A DNA stretch of 64,000 nucleotides from Owenia fusiformis. Its lineage: Eukaryota > Annelida > Polychaeta > Sabellida > Oweniidae. Positions 58,938-64,000 of the stretch are shown piece by piece. The notes under the pieces were generated by a model. The model saw only the letters and a program-made list of their open reading frames with translations, was not told the origin of the DNA and ran no database searches. The position numbers were made by a program, and so were the translations under genes. Within the stretch, counting starts at the first letter, position 1, and each line of letters starts with the position of its first letter. The stretch spans positions 7,992,030 to 8,056,029 of the forward strand of contig CAIIXF020000009.1 in NCBI GenBank assembly GCA_903813345.2. The letters run 5' to 3'.

Positions 58938-59978
58938 AGAAAGGTGTACGCAATATGCCTATATCAATTATAACATCCCATCGAAGTGTAGTATTTGATA
59001 ACTAGCCGATGAAAATTCGAACGAACGAAGCGTGGAACGAAGGTGGTAAGCAAGAGAGGTAATTATGTCTGTCATCTTGAAACTCTGGGGCTTTCCCTCC
59101 TCTTGTTTGTTACTTGGGCTTTCAAAACAATTTTTATTTTTTATGAAAGGAGAGGACTTATCTCCTCTAAATGAAATGCAAATTGGTAGCAGTCTCGTAT
59201 GGTCCAATGCATTGAAATAATTTTGTGCAGAACGAAAAATGAATCTGATTACGGATGTGACACATCAGTTTAAATGTAACAAATCCACTATACTCAGTTA
59301 TAAGTCACTTATTATCACCCAATGCAATTTTAATTTAACATCAGTATCCATATGCTTATATTTTATGCAGTTTTGGGACCTTTTCATTTTTTCTGATTAC
59401 GTAGATCCATTCACAACAGAGGTTCTTGGGGGTTGGTACTGATTTAAGGGAAGACTCTTTCTAGGGCTTAACTATACATTGAGAACTAATGCTCTGATTG
59501 GGAAATAGTAAAGTTTCTTTCAATTCATTTTCGTTACATCTTTCTAATTCTAATTTTTTTTTACTTTCTTCCCTTTATCTTATTCAGTTTTCTGTCGTTA
59601 ATTACGATGAATCATTTTATGGTTCGATGAAAACATGTGCTTTGTGAAAGACTGAAAATGTAGAACCTGATAGAATGAGGTATTTGTACCTGAAAATTAC
59701 ATTCAAATTAGGAAGCAATTAACATTTCTGAACAATGGAGTTATTTTAGCAACCCCTTGATACTTTTATCACATATTGCTGCTTTTCCTTTTTCTTCTTT
59801 ATCAAAGAGGAATTTCTTAGGCTGTATGTGATGATTGAAGTTATAAATGATCCCAGTTTTCTTTTCAATTGTTATAGGTATTATACTTTCAATCCATTTC
59901 ACTGCTCTATATTTTTTCTCCAAATGTGGAATTGTTTATTTACAAGTACTATTAGTAGATGGTTGTTCATCATTAATA
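58938..59978. other. Stretch without a supported gene
   Basis: A 60-codon minus frame at 59741-59923 (KKYRAVKWIESIIPITIEKK) looks protein-like and could belong to the decayed sequence just upstream of it, at 59979-60290. Not enough to call. Confidence 0.35.
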
Positions 59979-60290
59979 TCAGACATCAAAATTGAAGTCC
60001 AATAAATCTGGAGGTTCACCTTTAGCAATTGTTTCCGTGTCATTACTGATGGAATCATCATGTCTGTCCAGAATTAGGGGTTGATCATCAGGTCTTATAA
60101 TGCTGTCAATAATATAAGATAATTAACAATCATGATAACACTTTCCTCATCACTCAATGTACCTCTGCTTTGAGATTTCATTTTTTGTTTTATCTGTTTG
60201 ACATATCTTTCATACCATGCTGCCCAAGGTGCTGCTTGGTTATACAAGTCTGCTAGACTACAGTTTCGAGTTACACTTCCACTATATTCA
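59979..60290 (-). pseudogene. Frameshifted coding remnant, probably transposon-derived
   Basis: The minus strand reads CSLADLYNQAAPWAAWYERY, then VKQIKQKMKSQSRGTLSDE. After a frame break near 60130 it continues DSIIRPDDQPLILDRHDDSI, then AKGEPPDLLDFNFDV and a stop at 59979. Composition is clearly protein-like. I do not recognise the family; with no start codon and a broken frame it is best read as a remnant of a repetitive element. Confidence 0.45.
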
Positions 60291-60619
60291 ATTCATTTAG
60301 GGACCAGCTAGGTATATTAAAGGTACAGCTCACTTCTCAATCATATTTCACCAAAATATCATTATTAAGGTATCCTTTATTTAAATGATTACGGATGTGA
60401 CCTAAGACACCTTGTTATATTTGGTGCAAATACACCATCCCTTTGGCAAGCCAAGATGCTTTAAAGGTTATAATATAATGTTGATACATCATATAGATTA
60501 AAAATGCAAACCATGTTAAGATTTATGACATTTCCCTGTGTTTTTACCTAAGACAGAAAAAATCTTTCATTTTTTAAAAAAATCTCAACTTTTCACAACA
60601 AACAAAACTTTTATTTTCA

Positions 60620-60956
60620 GTCTGATCTTTCCCAACAGATATTTATCTGTGGGACTAATATCTATTCTACACAACCCACCCTTGAAACAGGAAATAAGAA
60701 GGGAGATGAAAGCCATAACACAAGATGGCTGTGCTCGTGTAAGGAACAACTACGCCCGATACGTTCAAGTGAGCCTACAGGTCCAGACAATAGCAAGTTT
60801 TGCAAAATGGCCATAAAATCGCGACCATTGGCAGTGACAAAATAAACTTGTAAAAGGAGCATTAAAGGTTCAATTGTGACAAACATGACACTTAAGCCAT
60901 ACTGAATGACTGAATAATCAACATTTGTTTGGTCTACTTTTTTGGCTCACCCTGTA
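60620..60956 (+). pseudogene. 3' end of a decayed Tc1/mariner-type transposase and its terminus
   Basis: One frame gives IYSTQPTLET; the next frame continues LKQEIRREMKAITQDGCARV then RNNYARYVQ. Together they follow the C-terminal pattern of mariner-family transposases (IY...P.TL..LK..I..E...I......RV..N...R). The terminus GGCTCACCCTGTA lies 140 bp further on. The frames are shifted and the 5' part is absent. The DDE catalytic region is not present. Confidence 0.5.
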
Positions 60957-61289
60957 CATAATTATACAATTCTGATACTAGTACTCATCACATCGTTCTG
61001 CCTTCAACGAGAAAGACATTCTCAAAATTCATTTCGTTCATTGCGTACCTTCATTGCACTGGACGAAAGGCTCGGAGACTGCTAGAAAGAAGCTAATTGA
61101 AGGTCATGATTCTGATGGTGGTTCTTGGGGTATTAATACTAGTTAAGAAGGGTTTTTATTGCCATATAATGCTACTAAGAGCATGATTGAATTTGCAACA
61201 TATTTACCGAAGAAGGTTGAGTACTAAAAAAAGATTATTTGGTCATCGTGGACTTCGAATGCAAATAAATGCCTGTTAAATAAAGAATG

Positions 61290-61400
61290 ATAATGTCACA
61301 TCCATTACACGTAATAGCGTGGACAAGGCAGTAGCCTCTTCTAGGTAATTGATAAGCACAAAGTGAACTGCAGTCTAATTGAAACTGATTAGAGATTAAG
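61290..61400 (+). repeat. Segment shared with 32846-32935 (duplicated locus)
   Basis: GCCTCTTCTAGGTAATTGAT then AAGCACAAAGTGAACT is nearly identical to 32885-32922, with weaker similarity on both sides (AATGTCACA.CATTACAC). It extends the duplication beyond exon 2. Confidence 0.6.
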
Positions 61401-63220
61401 TTCTTTGAAAAGACTTCATTAGTAAAAGAGAATTGATGTTCAATTGGTGCAATCTGAAATTCACACTGTAATAAGTGACGCAATAGAAATCGCTAACTAA
61501 CGATGTTTCACACACATATTCGAATAAGCTAAAACATAGATTGCGTATAATTTAAAGTGTCAATACCATGAAATGTACTGTATTCAGTTTGTAAAATCAC
61601 TAATAAATGTGTTTAAAGTTCAAAAATGTTCATTTTATTGCCAATTGAACTTGCATAAGGTATGTGAAGGTATAAGGTATCACATAAGCCTGATAGGATC
61701 GTGAATTTATTATGGGATACGTTTTCTAAACCTGGAATGTTGAAGTGGGGTCTGTTTAGGAAATATATAGCTTGACTTTCCTTTTCAGGAAGAGAAAGAA
61801 AAGATATATTATATCCCTTGGCATCAAAATTATTTTTTCGTTTTTTTCAATAGTTTTATGTTTTAGCACACATGTAGGCATATGATATCATCTAATGTAG
61901 GCTTAAGTCAGCTAGTTGCAAGTTTAGCACCACCAGGTTCGGACGTTTCAATTTACCTAACAAGTACAACAGGTTTTTGAGAGATAAATTCGATTCCGAA
62001 CTCTTCTCCAATAATCTGAAAATGATATCAAAACAAAATGGTAAGAGCATTTCTAAAATTGTGTCCTAAATCGACGGAGCGTTTCGAGGAAAACAAGCGA
62101 TTTCTCGAGAACAAGTAATGGATTTTGACTGGGATTTTAGGAAATGAGAATATACGAGTTTGTGATCGACTACTTTGACAAAAAGATTGACGTCTTCTTA
62201 TAAATACTAGTTTAATTCGTAATTTGTGGTCAATCCGTCTACTTCAGATTCGTTCGATCTACACTACGGAGCTTTGATCAAGCAAATAACAGTTTACCAC
62301 CAGAAGTTGAATAAATTAGATCTTTGCTCACGGTATTGTTCATCGAATGGTACATAATATGTCCCCATGACGTATGATATGTAAGAGAAACGAGTAAAAC
62401 AATATTTACGGTCATAGTAGAATCTTCATTAGCCGCCATTTTATTTTGCTTCGGAGCGTTTCCGCGTAAATGAAACGCTCCGTCGTGCATGTAAGAGCGT
62501 TTGGGTTGGACACCGTGCTCTTGGTAAAAGCTGGCTACGGGCAAGCGTGGTGCCTTCGTTTCCAAATGATCCCCGATGGAAGTAGTTCAATTTGATGAAA
62601 TCTATAGAATAAAGCATCGACGCACTTGCGGCCATAACCTGCTTCTGATACTGACCAGTGATGCATAGCCATGACAACTTTCTATGACATCATGTTCAGC
62701 AATGTGTAGACTGGTAATCAGACACGAAAATCTAAGTGCTCCGTAGTTAGTTTGTAATTTGTATGACATTTGTGTGTTCTGGTTCATTATCAACACTTCG
62801 AATTCGTTTATCAACCCATTAGCTCACAATGAAATGAGGCCATTGTCAGTCGGTTGAAAGCTTTTAGATGGACGGAAGTTGAAGCCAATTGATGTATTGA
62901 AGTTGACAATATTATATTGCAAGAAAGTGTTAATGCATTATTAAAGTCAAGCAAAGACTACGTTCAATCTACAACGACCTCCATTATCCATGCTATAAGC
63001 TCGGGGCTATAAGTCTTGAAAAACTATAACCATGCCTAAGAAACTAAGAAAATATGTGATAGAAATAACATCCTTTTATGGAAGTCCCGGATAAAAGTAT
63101 TCCTGTTTCTAAAAACACAAAAGTGTGGTTCAATCTCGGCAGTCGGCAACAAGACAGGCTCAATGATGTTCGCTCTTCAAAGATGATTGAGACACATTGC
63201 TAATGAAACAACCTTTTTTG
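61401..63220. other. Stretch without a supported gene
   Basis: A local hairpin GGAGCGTTTCCGCG..ATGAAACGCTCC lies at 62455-62483, and GGAGCGTTTCG recurs near 62077. Open frames at 62278-62677 are short and unconvincing. Confidence 0.4.
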
Positions 63221-63293
63221 GGTTGTCGAGTTGGTCGAGCGGTGAACATAGAGGCGCATTGCCGTAACCAAGAGGTTGTGAGTTCGAGACGCG
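63221..63293 (+). repeat. tRNA-like sequence (Leu/Ser-type boxes), probably a pseudogene or SINE head
   Basis: TGGTCGAGCGGTGAAC resembles a Leu/Ser A box and GTGAGTTCGAGACGC a damaged B box 40-50 bases on. The arms do not close into a proper acceptor stem, so a working tRNA is unlikely. Confidence 0.3.
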
Positions 63294-63375
63294 TGAACTC
63301 CTTATGTTTATTCATTTATGTAATTATTTAAATTGTGGGTCGCTTTGGGTTAATACATAGAGATTATCTTATATG

Positions 63376-63485
63376 AGGTTCAGGATATTGGGATTATCAG
63401 GTGGCCAATATAATATACCCGCCCCAGGGTCGTAGGTCCCGAGGGTAGATATATTGGCCAGGGATAATCCAAATATTCACAACCG
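63376..63485. repeat. Palindrome with CCGAGGG-type centre, copy 3
   Basis: Arms GGATTATC / GATAATCC and TGGCCAATATA / TATATTGGCCA, with weaker outer pairing GGTT..AATATT. The centre is CCAGGGTCGTAGGTCCCGAG then GG. Arms differ from the other two members. Confidence 0.75.
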
Positions 63486-63928
63486 ACTCGGGACGTAAAG
63501 CTAATATATGCCCGCTGATAAAAATATGAGTTTTTACAAACCGGCTTTATGTACCTTTATGTAACACGTCCGAGTATGAGATAAAAAGGTATATTCCACA
63601 TTCTGGTACTCATAACATTTTCTGCCTTCAACTAGAACATTTGTTACCATTTGCAATCAATTCTAGACAGTAGCTAATAGAGGAGGCCATGATTTCTCAT
63701 GACATGCATGATGTACTATAGTATATTCCACAGTGTTTGAATAATATCATGTCGATATGCTCACTGATAAATACAGATTATGAACTTCTCAGTTTATTAC
63801 ACGTCTCTTGTGCTTACCACTATGAAGAGACATCGACAAATTATACAAACTGTTTGAAGGGATGGGAATTCAAATCTAACTAGACATGTAAATTGAACAA
63901 GTTCAATTTAAGACTCCAGATTTCAAGC

Positions 63929-63985
63929 TGAGTCATCCAGAATCTTGTAAGCTGAGTCATTCAGAATAAGCTGAGTCAGCTAGAA
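63929..63985 (+). repeat. Short tandem repeat AAGCTGAGTCAT.CAGAAT
   Basis: Three adjoining imperfect copies of an ~18-25-bp unit (AAGCTGAGTCATCCAGAAT, TAAGCTGAGTCATTCAGAAT, AAGCTGAGTCAGCTAGAAT). Confidence 0.8.
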
Positions 63986-64000
63986 TATAGACATTTAGAC

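Noticed and set aside
63221-63293. Functional tRNA gene
   Set aside because: A and B box resemblance only; acceptor and anticodon stems cannot be drawn.

Overview
The window is AT-rich nuclear DNA from a metazoan. The signs are genes split by large introns with GT/AG borders, AATAAA-type signals, very low gene density, and dense non-autonomous DNA transposons, minisatellites and palindromes. The repeat style (short-TIR elements with GGCGGCC-containing tandem repeats, TA- and TTAA-flanked elements, palindromic hairpins) suits a marine invertebrate, either a lophotrochozoan or a non-vertebrate deuterostome. The species cannot be fixed from sequence alone.

Layout. 0.2-2.5 kb (-): a small predicted secreted protein with a signal-peptide exon, a phase 1-1 fibronectin-III-like exon and a tentative last exon. 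2.5-8 kb: no gene, short dispersed repeats. 8.1-9.0 kb (-): a C7orf50/WKF-domain homologue, 5' part of the gene. 9.0-16.2 kb: a transposon-rich block with nested elements, including a 1.26-kb inverted-repeat element that contains a 0.77-kb palindromic GTCGTAA-repeat element. 16.3-17.8 kb (+): an intact intronless saccharopine-dehydrogenase-like oxidoreductase. 18-25 kb: AT-rich repeats and the SWIM-finger tail of a transposon-type protein (-). 25.7-33 kb: a decayed partial duplicate of the BK-channel beta-subunit-like gene. 37.0-57.2 kb (+): the apparently intact gene of that family, two coding exons around a 19.5-kb intron loaded with nested transposons. 57.4-64 kb: a 95-bp minisatellite, decayed transposon coding fragments, another palindrome and a tRNA-like sequence.

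The host genes (FN3-like, C7orf50-like, oxidoreductase, BK beta-like) show no functional connection; there is no operon-like organisation. The strongest second-look items are: (1) nested inverted-repeat elements at 12.97-14.23 kb that share a terminus but carry different palindromic repeat interiors; (2) three palindromes with unrelated arms but the same CCGAGGG-type centre; (3) the BK-beta-like gene with its partial duplicate; (4) the intronless dehydrogenase, a possible horizontal acquisition; and (5) several nested insertions whose target duplications can be read directly (TA, TTAA, 9 bp).
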